DNA from: Melioribacteraceae bacterium
Lineage (GTDB): Bacteria; Bacteroidota; Ignavibacteria; Ignavibacteriales; Melioribacteraceae
DNA: 6,683 nucleotides
Assembly: GCA_015486905.1 (NCBI GenBank)
Contig: WFQV01000087.1
Span: 1 to 6,683 of the forward strand
Direction of reading: 5' to 3'
Positions 1-6,398 of this stretch are shown one piece after another (position 1 is the first letter of the stretch; each line of letters begins with the position of its first letter). The position numbers were made by a program, and so were the translations under genes. Under the pieces are notes generated by a model, which saw only the letters and a list, made by a program, of their open reading frames with translations, did no database searches and was not told the DNA's origin.

Positions 1-286
1 CGTGACAAGCAAGAGGTAAGACGCAAGGAATTAGGCTTATTATTGTCAAATCGAGAACCTTGCATAAATGGATGATTGGATGAGTGGATGCATGGTTGAT
101 TGGATTGTCCGTCTTCCCCCCTTGCTACGGTCGGGCTTCGTCGCGACAGGTCCGCCTTCTCAGGATAAGTCGGGAGAAGAGTTGTTGAAAAATTTGAACT
201 TTTAACTACGCCAAACATTTCGATAGATTGCCTCACTTCGATACATTCGGCATCGTTTTTGTTTTTTAAAATTTTCTCCTACAAAC
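1..286. repeat. Long direct repeat, copy 1 (left)
   Basis: This non-coding segment matches 6399-6683 in the same orientation along its whole length. By eye I count five substitutions, all transitions (copy-1 positions 112, 133, 139, 144 and 232), and one base lost from a C run at 115-120, so identity is about 98%. The repeat contains a degenerate 8-base tandem (70-109), the inverted arms GCAAGG/CCTTGC (23-28 and 58-63), and a C/G-rich part (about 108-180) followed by an AT-rich end. It has no convincing reading frame, and no terminal inverted repeats or transposase that would make it an insertion sequence. The copy begins at the window edge, so its true left boundary is unknown. It lies downstream of the terminator of the minus-strand operon. 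Confidence 0.95.
70..109. repeat. Degenerate 8-base tandem repeat inside long repeat copy 1
   Basis: Five consecutive 8-base units begin with GGAT or GGTT: GGATGATT, GGATGAGT, GGATGCAT, GGTTGATT, GGATTGTC. The same array is present without change in the other copy at 6468-6507. It is a short degenerate minisatellite. No protein-binding role can be shown, although regularly spaced GGATGA-like units could serve as binding sites. Confidence 0.7.
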
Positions 287-311
287 ATTCGATCCCTTTG
301 GGGTCGTTTGT
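281..311. other. Imperfect hairpin at the right edge of repeat copy 1
   Basis: ACAAAC at 281-286 and CGATCCC further in can pair with GGGTCGTTTGT (301-311) around a TTTG loop, with a four-base bulge and a single-base bulge. On the plus strand a short T run follows, so it has the look of a weak terminator for something read rightwards from outside the window. No plus-strand gene is visible to use it. A related layout (CAAACATTTCGAT ... CGTTTTTGTTTTTT) occurs just before it inside the long repeat, so it may be a degenerate second unit of the same element. Confidence 0.35.
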
Positions 312-379
312 TTTTCAAACCTATTCACCATTTTCCCGCATTCTGGGGGGCTATGTTCTCAAAACAAATCAAGAATCAG

Positions 380-405
380 CCCTCCCTTTGGTAAGAAAGG
401 GTGGG
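380..405. other. Hairpin CCCTCCCTTT / AAAGGGTGGG
   Basis: A 10-base stem (380-389 with 396-405) with one T-T mismatch closes a six-base loop, GGTAAG. No clear T tract follows on either strand, so it is not a good intrinsic terminator. Sequences of this CCCTCCCTTT...AAAGGG type are often seen as intergenic palindromes in bacterial genomes. Here it lies between the long repeat and the operon terminator. Confidence 0.5.
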
Positions 406-547
406 TTGTGAAAAATAAGGAGAGCAAAAAATAGCAACAAAACGCTCAAAAGGAAAAAAAAGCTAATTTTTTTTTGCCACCAAATTTAAACTTGTCCCGT
501 ACGAGTATAATTTTTGTTACAATATTCGATTGATTTTATTATTAAAT

Positions 548-590
548 GTAGGGGACGCAAATTTTGTGGGGTCGCAAAATTTGCGACCCC
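548..590. repeat. REP-like compound palindrome (GGGGTCGCAAA / TTTGCGACCCC)
   Basis: Positions 568-590 form a perfect inverted repeat, 11 bases each side of a single A. Immediately to the left, 551-566 (GGGGACGCAAATTTTG) is a near copy of the left arm and can instead pair with 575-590, giving a 16-base stem with one mismatch and an 8-base loop. The region can therefore fold in two mutually exclusive ways. The left arm preceded by GTA (548-550) resembles the widespread GTAGGGACGCAAAATTTTGCG type of repetitive palindrome known from many Bacteroidota and cyanobacteria. I infer a REP-like element, perhaps two half-units fused. It could also block RNA decay at the 3' end of the operon transcript. 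Confidence 0.65.
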
Positions 591-602
591 AACTTAATAG
601 AA

Positions 603-624
603 AAGGCTGCCCGAAGGCAGCCTT
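603..624 (-). terminator. Intrinsic terminator of the two-gene operon, UUCG loop
   Basis: A perfect 9-base stem (AAGGCTGCC / GGCAGCCTT) closes a four-base loop. Read on the minus strand the loop is TTCG closed by C-G, the especially stable C(UUCG)G tetraloop, and the stem is followed by a T-rich run (TTTTCTATT, counting the last two stem bases). It begins 24 bases after the stop codon at 649-651. The geometry fits Rho-independent termination of the minus-strand transcript. Confidence 0.9.
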
Positions 625-648
625 AAATTTATTGCAAGAAAGCAAGGT

Positions 649-3600
649 TTATTTCAGCAGCATCATCTTCTTGGAAACAACTTTGTTCCCTGCTTGCAGA
701 CGGTAAATGTAAGTACCGCTCGCAAATCTGTTTGCATTAAAGTATTTCTCGTAAACACCTGCTTTCAAGTTCTGATTTGCAATAAGAACAGCAACTTGCT
801 GACCGAGAATATTGTAAATTCTCAAATCAACGTTTTGTGCTTTCGGTAAACCGAAACGAATAACTGTTGTCGGGTTGAACGGGTTGGGGTAGTTCTGATC
901 AACGAAGAATTTCTTCGGAATCAGTCTTTCCTCAACTCCGGTTGTTTTATCGACAATAGAGAAATGCAACGTATCCACACTTGCTACAATTTGTTCGGTC
1001 GTTTTACCGCTTGTGGTTCTAACCGTAATTGCTACATTGCCCGAATCAGCTCCATTCAATAAGTCAAGTAAGTTCTGACCTGTAAATACATAGAATGTAT
1101 CGGCAGGATTTGTACCCATAAAGTCTTTTTCTTTACCACTAACATCAAAAGCAACTACTTGGTACATTAACGGATCGCCGTTGAGATCAACTGCAGGATG
1201 CCACTTGAGTTCGTAATCGCCGTTAGCGTTGTCAATGTAAACTACTTTATTGTCAACCGAATCATGGTAGAATTCCGTAAAGTAGAAATGCGGATTCGGA
1301 GAAGCGTTAACATCTTGAGTAATCTCGGAATACAGAACTCCCAATAATTGGTAATCGCCATCGTAAGGAGTACTTTTATCATATTGTGAGACGATTCCGG
1401 TAATATTTACCGGATATATAGGAACGTTGTCAGTATCTAAACCGGTGTCATGGTCAATTCTGAATGTGAATATATTATAACCATCCCACATTTTAATATT
1501 TGCATCTTTACCGGAATCTGCCCAAACGTTTGTACTTTCTACCGGAGCAACATATTTAATTGTTACTCTCTGTCCCTCGTATTTTTCAGCGTTTGCTAAG
1601 AATTCGTCCGTCGTAATTACTTTGGCCGCCGGAACTGTCCCAATACCTAATTTAATAATATCCGTAGCGCTGTTTGAGGGTGAAAGCTCGGTAAGTCCGT
1701 TATATTGTTTTACCGTACCGGTTACCATTATTATATCACCAATGTTAACCGTAGTTGAATCGTCGTGATAGGCAAAAACATCTATTCCGGCAGTATTGTC
1801 TTGAATGTAAACACTGAAACTACCGGCGCTCTTTGTGTAATTTACTGAAGTAACAACACCTTTTACAGTAAATTGTTGACCTAAATTATCCGGTACAAAA
1901 TCGCCGTTTGCATCTACGCGGACATCAGCAATAGGTGTAGTTTGTACTTGTTTGATGTCAACAATAACAATCGGTACAGGGTTGCCTCCGCGGGGAATAC
2001 CGCTGTAAACAACTTCTTTTGTAGAATCATCGTCCATGTTAGCAATGCGGATTTCATCAATTTGACCGCCGTGTTCAATTCCGTTAACGGTATTGATGTC
2101 GTGATCTATAATGTCTGCATGCCAATTATTAGGATCAGTAACGTCACCGCCGCGGTACTCGACTCTCCAGATTGCATTCATTGGATCGGAGTCAGCTCTG
2201 GAGCCTGTGAAGTAATCGGCGAAGCCATCATTATCAACATCACCCAACGCACCGCCTGTCAATCTTCCGGCGCCTAATCCTGCAAGATTTGCAACGGTGT
2301 GAATTTGCATTGCTCCGTTTTCTTCTTTCATTAAGTAAACGTTGCTGTTACCACTACTGTAATCGCTGAACATAATTTCTTCCTGTCCGTCTCCGTCAAC
2401 GTCAAAAGAACCGGCTGATTTGAAATCAGCACCATAAGCCATGTGTTGAATAGGCCCGTATTTCCAAGAAGAATCAGCTTGGTCATAGAAGAAAGTAAAT
2501 ATTTTGCCGGAATAACGGAAGCCGTAGATTTTGTTGTTGGCTACGGCGATATCCCACAATGTTCCGTCAACGTTCCAAGTTCCATATTTCCCGTAAATCA
2601 TATCTTCTACGTTGTCATCAATTGAACGTGGAACACCTCCGTAGAGAACCTCATCGGCACCGTCACCGTCCAAATCCGCAAGTGTTAAAACATCTACTTG
2701 ACCTTTACCGGCTAAACCTGTGCTGCCGTAATCTAAAGTATCCAGTGTGTAACTTGTAGAATCGGTAATGTCACCTGTTCCGTTGTATTCCAAATCTACA
2801 ACCATATCGCTGTATTTAAAGCCCATTACAATATCGGTTAAACTGTCGCCGTCAATATCACCTACAGCAAGAGAGGCAATATGGTCGGGATTCATTCCAT
2901 GGAAAGAAGCAATAATGTGGGGAACAAGCGTATCTGCATCTTGTGTAAATAATACAAGACTCCCTGTTGGGAAGTTGGTGTTTCCACTGTAATAAATACC
3001 GGCAAGTGCTTCTTCCGTTCCATCCTTATCTATATCAACGGTTTTGAACGTACGCCAAGGATAGAAATTACCAAATGTTTGAGTAGCTACGGTATCGAAT
3101 TTAGAAGTAGTGGTATTATACTTCAAGAACATCATGTTGGTTTTTGCTCCGAAGAGAGCAATTTTACCGTTTATTACGGTTGCATCCGAATAGGAGAAGT
3201 ATGAACCTTCCGTGCCATGACCGAGCATCGTCCATGTTTCGCTTCCGTCACCATTGTCAGGAATATTGTCAACTGTCAAAGCACCCCAGCCCCAGTGGCT
3301 TTTTCTTTCAACAAAGAAGAAATCAGGGTGACCGTCGCCGTTAAGGTCTGTTAAGAAACCGTTAAACGGACGCATTTCAGTATTGTCCGGTAAATCCATA
3401 TTCCACTCTGCATTAGGACGATAGGTACCGTCGCCATTGTCGATACCCATTACGTCAGAACCATCGCCCGGAGTTTCGTAAACAACGATTCTCGGTGGAT
3501 TAGTATTGCCTGTTTTCAGATTGTTTACCGGGCACCAAATAATTTCACCTTTACCGTCACCGTCCCAGTCGCCTGCGAGAAGTACCGGCCAAGTATTCTG

Positions 3601-4527
3601 ATAGGAAACGCCAGGTAAAGTAGTTTTCCACCTAAGTACCAATGCATCGTTAACCAATTCGTATTTGTAAAGTGTAGGAATCAATTCGCCGTTAGGACCG
3701 TCTGACCAATCGTTATTAACTGCATAAACGTCAGGCAAACCGTCGCCGTCGTAGTCCATTCCGGCAACTACGTTACCAAAACCACCGTCAGGGGAAGGTA
3801 GTCTGCTCTGGCGAATGAATTGTGTTTTGGGATTATTCCCGGCGAACTCAAGTGTCCAAGTTTCGCTGCCGTCACCGTTGTCAGGTATGTTATCAACGGA
3901 TGCAATTCCGAAAGTTAGGTTACCTTTACGGGCTGCCCAAGCAATCTCTTGTCTCCCGTCGCCGTCAAAGTCGCCGATTACCCATTTAATCGGACGCATT
4001 TCTTCCATGTCCGCAACGTTTGCATTCCAAACGGCATTAGGTTTGTAATTCCCGCTGCCATCAGCAACACCCATTGCATCGCCTGTTCCGGAATATTCGA
4101 AAACAACGAAACGGGGCGGATTCGGGTTCGTGGTAGCATCAAGTGAGTTTACAGGTCCCCAAACTATTTCGGGTTTCCCGTCGCCGTCTAAGTCTGCCTT
4201 TTCCAAAGCTGGCCAAGTATTCTGACCGGAAAAATTTAATTTGGCGGCCCAGACGGAATCCCATGTGGTACCATTGAATTCATACTTGTAAATCGTAGGT
4301 ACCTCTTCGCCTGGAGTGTCATTCCACTCGTCATTAACAGCGTAAATCTCGGGTTTACCGTCGCCGTCAAAATCGACACCTGCAACAATATTACCGAAAC
4401 CGCTGCCAAAGCCGGCAGAAGTATCCGGTACCGGAATTACTGCTTGACGGACGTAAGTATCCTGTGCGGAAACTTTTACAGTCAACAGTAATGCAAGCAT
4501 CATTAAAATTACTGATAGTTTTTTCAT
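649..4527 (-). CDS. Secreted FG-GAP/VCBS beta-propeller protein with OB-fold-like domains and T9SS type A sorting tail
   Basis: This encodes a 1292-residue secreted protein. The first 21 residues (MKKLSVILMM...KVSA) are a Sec signal peptide with likely cleavage at VSA/QD. Residues 24-850 hold FG-GAP/VCBS calcium loops of DxDGDG type at about 52, 112, 186, 258, 320, 394, 498, 557, 618, 709 and 763, plus a degenerate one near 832, as in integrin-alpha-like beta-propellers. Residues 24-230 and 236-440 are an internal duplication. Residues 864-960 resemble the OB-fold type found beside extracellular nucleases such as YhcR; 966-1070 looks like a second, more divergent one. Residues 1073-1193 look fibronectin-III-like (KWHPAVDLNGDPLMYQV). 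Residues 1199-1292 are the T9SS tail, with NYPNPFNP at 1212-1219 and a final KKMMLLK. The start at 4527 is preferred over the in-frame ATG at 4584 because it has GGGAGGT upstream and begins a clean signal peptide. No catalytic domain is recognised; a binding or adhesive surface role is inferred. Confidence 0.92.
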   Translation of the reverse strand: MKKLSVILMMLALLLTVKVSAQDTYVRQAVIPVPDTSAGFGSGFGNIVAGVDFDGDGKPEIYAVNDEWNDTPGEEVPTIYKYEFNGTTWDSVWAAKLNFSGQNTWPALEKADLDGDGKPEIVWGPVNSLDATTNPNPPRFVVFEYSGTGDAMGVADGSGNYKPNAVWNANVADMEEMRPIKWVIGDFDGDGRQEIAWAARKGNLTFGIASVDNIPDNGDGSETWTLEFAGNNPKTQFIRQSRLPSPDGGFGNVVAGMDYDGDGLPDVYAVNNDWSDGPNGELIPTLYKYELVNDALVLRWKTTLPGVSYQNTWPVLLAGDWDGDGKGEIIWCPVNNLKTGNTNPPRIVVYETPGDGSDVMGIDNGDGTYRPNAEWNMDLPDNTEMRPFNGFLTDLNGDGHPDFFFVERKSHWGWGALTVDNIPDNGDGSETWTMLGHGTEGSYFSYSDATVINGKIALFGAKTNMMFLKYNTTTSKFDTVATQTFGNFYPWRTFKTVDIDKDGTEEALAGIYYSGNTNFPTGSLVLFTQDADTLVPHIIASFHGMNPDHIASLAVGDIDGDSLTDIVMGFKYSDMVVDLEYNGTGDITDSTSYTLDTLDYGSTGLAGKGQVDVLTLADLDGDGADEVLYGGVPRSIDDNVEDMIYGKYGTWNVDGTLWDIAVANNKIYGFRYSGKIFTFFYDQADSSWKYGPIQHMAYGADFKSAGSFDVDGDGQEEIMFSDYSSGNSNVYLMKEENGAMQIHTVANLAGLGAGRLTGGALGDVDNDGFADYFTGSRADSDPMNAIWRVEYRGGDVTDPNNWHADIIDHDINTVNGIEHGGQIDEIRIANMDDDSTKEVVYSGIPRGGNPVPIVIVDIKQVQTTPIADVRVDANGDFVPDNLGQQFTVKGVVTSVNYTKSAGSFSVYIQDNTAGIDVFAYHDDSTTVNIGDIIMVTGTVKQYNGLTELSPSNSATDIIKLGIGTVPAAKVITTDEFLANAEKYEGQRVTIKYVAPVESTNVWADSGKDANIKMWDGYNIFTFRIDHDTGLDTDNVPIYPVNITGIVSQYDKSTPYDGDYQLLGVLYSEITQDVNASPNPHFYFTEFYHDSVDNKVVYIDNANGDYELKWHPAVDLNGDPLMYQVVAFDVSGKEKDFMGTNPADTFYVFTGQNLLDLLNGADSGNVAITVRTTSGKTTEQIVASVDTLHFSIVDKTTGVEERLIPKKFFVDQNYPNPFNPTTVIRFGLPKAQNVDLRIYNILGQQVAVLIANQNLKAGVYEKYFNANRFASGTYIYRLQAGNKVVSKKMMLLK
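3208..4458 (-). repeat. Tandem internal duplication in the propeller gene (two modules of about 620 bases)
   Basis: Residues 24-230 (about 3838-4458) and 236-440 (about 3208-3822) of the large protein align throughout. Matched landmarks are FGN(I/V)VAG, AVN(D/N)(E/D)W, PT(I/L)YKYE, QNTWP, NPPR(F/I)VV, the (E/T)EMRP segment and the exact 13-residue string DNIPDNGDGSETW (212 and 420). The calcium loops recur at a spacing of 206-208 residues (52/258, 112/320, 186/394). At DNA level the modules are diverged, but short tracts remain near identical. This is a within-gene duplication of three blades' worth of sequence, older than the flanking long repeat. Confidence 0.88.
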
Positions 4528-4593
4528 AGAACCTCCCATAAAGTTTTTAGAATTTAGTGAGTTAGTTAATCGTGAAAACATCATTTAAATTTT
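4528..4593 (-). other. Intergenic gap of 66 bases within the operon
   Basis: This lies between the stop of the upstream gene and the start of the downstream one. No hairpin with a T tract is seen, and I find no good -35/-10 pair on the minus strand. Read-through from the upstream promoter is therefore the simplest explanation for expression of the large gene. The short length supports co-transcription. Confidence 0.6.
4531..4537 (-). promoter_or_regulatory. Ribosome binding site deciding the start of the large propeller gene
   Basis: On the minus strand GGGAGGT lies just upstream of the ATG at 4527-4525, with three bases between. The alternative upstream ATG at 4584 has only AT-rich sequence before it and would place 19 extra residues ahead of the signal peptide. 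The site therefore fixes the start at 4527. Confidence 0.85.
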
Positions 4594-6069
4594 TTATTTA
4601 AGAACAATCATCTTTTTCGCAATTGTTGAAATTCCGTTGCTTATTCTGTAAATGTAAGTTCCGGTAGCAAGTTTGGAGGCATCGAAACTAACTTTGTAAT
4701 TACCTGCGGCGTAATTTCCTTTTGCCAATGTTTTTAATAATTGTCCTGTAATTGAATAAACCGACAAAGTAATATTTGCATTTTCGGGAAGAGAAAATTC
4801 GATTACGGTCGTCGGGTTAAAAGGATTAGGATAATTTTGACTTAAAGAAAATTTAGTGGGAATTGTTTCGTTTATTTTTCCAACAGATGTAATTGTCAAA
4901 GGAATGGTCGGCAATGTTCCGGAGTAAACCCATTTCTCTACCGTCCAACCGTAGTAGGACTGTGAATAAAGGTTTTTCTCCTGGTCGTAATCAACGGAAT
5001 AAGTGGAAGAGTATCCCGAAGCAATGTTGTTTGTACGGTTATTGTAAGCTCCTGTTACTGCATAGTTCCAAGCGGCAACATCAAGTGTGTCCATTATGAC
5101 ACCGGTATTCGGATTGATTGCATAAATGCGGCTGTATTCGTAACCTGTTCCGCGGTGGAAATTAGCTGCCGCAGCGGCAAATAGAATGTTGTTGCCGTCC
5201 ATAAATTTGAGTCCCCAAGGTCCAACCTCAAATAGACCTGTTGCGGTTGTGTCAACCGTAGATTGGTATGTCCCTTCCATTTGGAAATTAAATCCTGAAT
5301 AAAGAGTGTAACCGTTTTGTACGTCTCCAACATAGCAATAAATTTTCTTTGTCATATAATTGGAAACATAAATAACGGTTCCTTCTTTGTTAACGGCAAT
5401 GCCTCTTGCTGTTCCTACATCGGGCAAAGTAATTGTTTGAAGAGGGCCCGAAGCATCGTGTGCACTTGAAGTCCAACCACTTTCCGTATCCGGATTACCG
5501 TAAACCATAACTTTTGGAGCAGTTGAAGAATCCCCTTGGGTAGTAACAAAAACATTTCCGTTTCCGTCAACGTCCACTGCCCAGATGGGATCGCTCCCTG
5601 TTTTCAATCTTTGCGGATAAGTGTAAATGCTGTCTTCTTTGAGCTCGAATTTAAGAAGACTGTGGTCATCGTCATTGTTTGCTACCACAACAATGTTAGT
5701 CGGACCATTGGCATCTTGGTAACGAGCTATTCCCCGAGCATCGTTTAGCGTCAACTGATCAAATATATTTGACCAAAGAGTTTTCAATCCGCTTTGGCTG
5801 TAAGGTATTTTTCCTAAGCGTCCGTTAACGGAATCGGCATTGTTATAGCCTACCAAGTAGTAAGCATCTTTTGATGACCTATTAATTAAAGCAACAAACT
5901 TATTGTTACCCAATGCGGCTACAGCCATCGTACGCTGTCCGGTACCGTTGGCGCCATCGTCTGCGGTTGCATAAGTGCAACTCCATTGACCGTTAAAATT
6001 TTGTGAATATGTTTGTGTGGAAAGTAAGATAGTTAGTAATAAAGCGGCTAAACTGTAAGCAAGTCTCAT
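4594..6069 (-). CDS. Secreted NHL/SMP-30-like beta-propeller protein with T9SS type A sorting tail
   Basis: This encodes a 491-residue secreted protein of no recognised named family member. Residues 1-22 (MRLAYSLAALLLTILL...) form a signal peptide with likely cleavage at TYS/Q. Residues 25-385 contain repeated strand-rich segments in the style of NHL or SMP-30/gluconolactonase-like propellers: ARGIARYQDANGPTNIVVVA (111-130), IWAVDVDGNGNVFVTTQG (162-179), ARGIAVNKEGTVIYVSNYMT (221-240) and WGLKFMDGNNILFAAAA (285-301). Residues 402-491 are a T9SS type A tail (NYPNPFNP at 412-419, GTYIYRIS, ending KKMIVLK), directing export across the outer membrane and tail processing at the surface. It is the first gene of the apparent operon, with its own promoter and a strong AAGGAGGAG site six bases from the ATG. 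No catalytic residues can be named. A ligand-binding or surface-structural role is inference; the exact propeller family is uncertain. Confidence 0.88.
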   Translation of the reverse strand: MRLAYSLAALLLTILLSTQTYSQNFNGQWSCTYATADDGANGTGQRTMAVAALGNNKFVALINRSSKDAYYLVGYNNADSVNGRLGKIPYSQSGLKTLWSNIFDQLTLNDARGIARYQDANGPTNIVVVANNDDDHSLLKFELKEDSIYTYPQRLKTGSDPIWAVDVDGNGNVFVTTQGDSSTAPKVMVYGNPDTESGWTSSAHDASGPLQTITLPDVGTARGIAVNKEGTVIYVSNYMTKKIYCYVGDVQNGYTLYSGFNFQMEGTYQSTVDTTATGLFEVGPWGLKFMDGNNILFAAAAANFHRGTGYEYSRIYAINPNTGVIMDTLDVAAWNYAVTGAYNNRTNNIASGYSSTYSVDYDQEKNLYSQSYYGWTVEKWVYSGTLPTIPLTITSVGKINETIPTKFSLSQNYPNPFNPTTVIEFSLPENANITLSVYSITGQLLKTLAKGNYAAGNYKVSFDASKLATGTYIYRISNGISTIAKKMIVLK

Positions 6070-6073
6070 AAGA

Positions 6074-6082
6074 CTCCTCCTT
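6074..6082 (-). promoter_or_regulatory. Strong ribosome binding site of the first operon gene
   Basis: On the minus strand AAGGAGGAG lies upstream of the ATG at 6069-6067, leaving four bases after the full string and six after the core AAGGAGG. It is close to the anti-Shine-Dalgarno complement and supports this start without an alternative. Many Bacteroidota lack strong sites, so its presence here fits an Ignavibacteria-like genome better than a typical Bacteroides-type genome. Confidence 0.85.
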
Positions 6083-6115
6083 AATTAGTTAAACTTTATT
6101 TTTTAAACTATTGAA

Positions 6116-6143
6116 AATATAGATTTCTTTATTAAAATGTCAA
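6116..6143 (-). promoter_or_regulatory. Sigma-70-like promoter for the operon
   Basis: On the minus strand a perfect TTGACA (6143-6138) is followed after 16 bases by TATATT (6121-6116). Transcription would begin near 6109, leaving a leader of about 40 bases before the ATG. The -10 region reads TATATTTTC, which also comes close to the TAnnTTTG form used by Bacteroidota. A second, weaker pair (TTGTCA then TTATTA) lies about 30 bases further upstream. No operator palindrome is apparent. Confidence 0.65.
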
Positions 6144-6398
6144 GAATATTTTAATAAAAAAAGATTAATTCTGTTGACAAAAGCAAATAATCAAACAGTA
6201 ACTAATAACAAGCGCTGTTCTCCGTTCACTACCTTTGTGCCTCGGTATCTTTAAATAAATTTTAAATGGGGTTTAATGACAATTCCAAAGTGGTACGGGT
6301 TTAAAATCGGTGGCAAAAAAATAAGAAAGAAGAAACAAGAAATAAGAAATAGTTAAAAGTGAGACGCCCGCCTTCGTCTGCGCTTAGCTTGACTACGT
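6144..6398. other. Non-coding region between promoter and repeat copy 2
   Basis: No credible gene is seen. The part at 6211-6260 (CGCTGTTCTCCGTTCACTACCTTTGTGCCTCGG and onward) faintly resembles the degenerate CTTTGTGCCTCTGTGG intergenic text seen in many bacterial genomes. Positions 6313-6360 are a purine-rich low-complexity tract built from AAGAAA and AATAAGAAA units. Positions 6368-6407 hold a CCGCCTTC...GTCGTGACAAG module that recurs in degenerate form inside the long repeat at 6507-6547. Confidence 0.5.
6317..6352. repeat. Purine-rich low-complexity tract (AATAAGAAA units)
   Basis: A run made almost only of A and G, with AATAAGAAA occurring twice and AAGAAA units between. On the minus strand it would read as a T/C-rich tract. 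It sits just before repeat copy 2. Nothing equivalent can be checked for copy 1 because the window begins there. Confidence 0.5.

Larger units (their letters stand above)
287..602. other. Non-coding spacer between repeat copy 1 and the operon terminator
   Basis: I see no reading frame with a credible start, ribosome binding site or protein-like composition here. Besides the hairpins at 281-311, 380-405 and 548-590, it holds an A8/T9 pair (454-461 and 467-475) and an isolated TATAAT at 506-511 that lacks a suitable -35 element at the right distance. On the minus strand the whole stretch lies beyond the operon terminator. Confidence 0.6.

Noticed and set aside
1..286. Long repeat as an insertion sequence or CRISPR-related element
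   Set aside because: There is no transposase frame, no terminal inverted repeats at its visible ends, no target-site duplication that can be assessed, and no regularly spaced short repeats with unique spacers.
454..475. A8/T9 inverted pair as a terminator
   Set aside because: It has no GC-rich stem, and it lies past the convincing terminator at 603-624 on the minus strand. Simple AT-rich sequence explains it.
506..511. TATAAT as a possible plus-strand promoter
   Set aside because: No -35-like hexamer lies 16-18 bases upstream, and no plus-strand gene follows.
1648..1938. OB-fold region taken as evidence of a nuclease
   Set aside because: Such OB folds accompany extracellular nucleases, but no nuclease motif is seen in this protein or its neighbour, so enzymatic activity is not claimed.
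1942..4146. Several plus-strand open frames of 60-111 codons opposite the large gene
   Set aside because: They are antisense to a well-supported coding region with repeated Asp-Gly codons, have no domain signature, and are explained as shadows.
4528..4584. N-terminal extension of the large protein from the ATG at 4584
   Set aside because: There is no ribosome binding site before 4584, and the extension would bury the signal peptide. The ATG at 4527 has GGGAGGT and begins a standard signal peptide.
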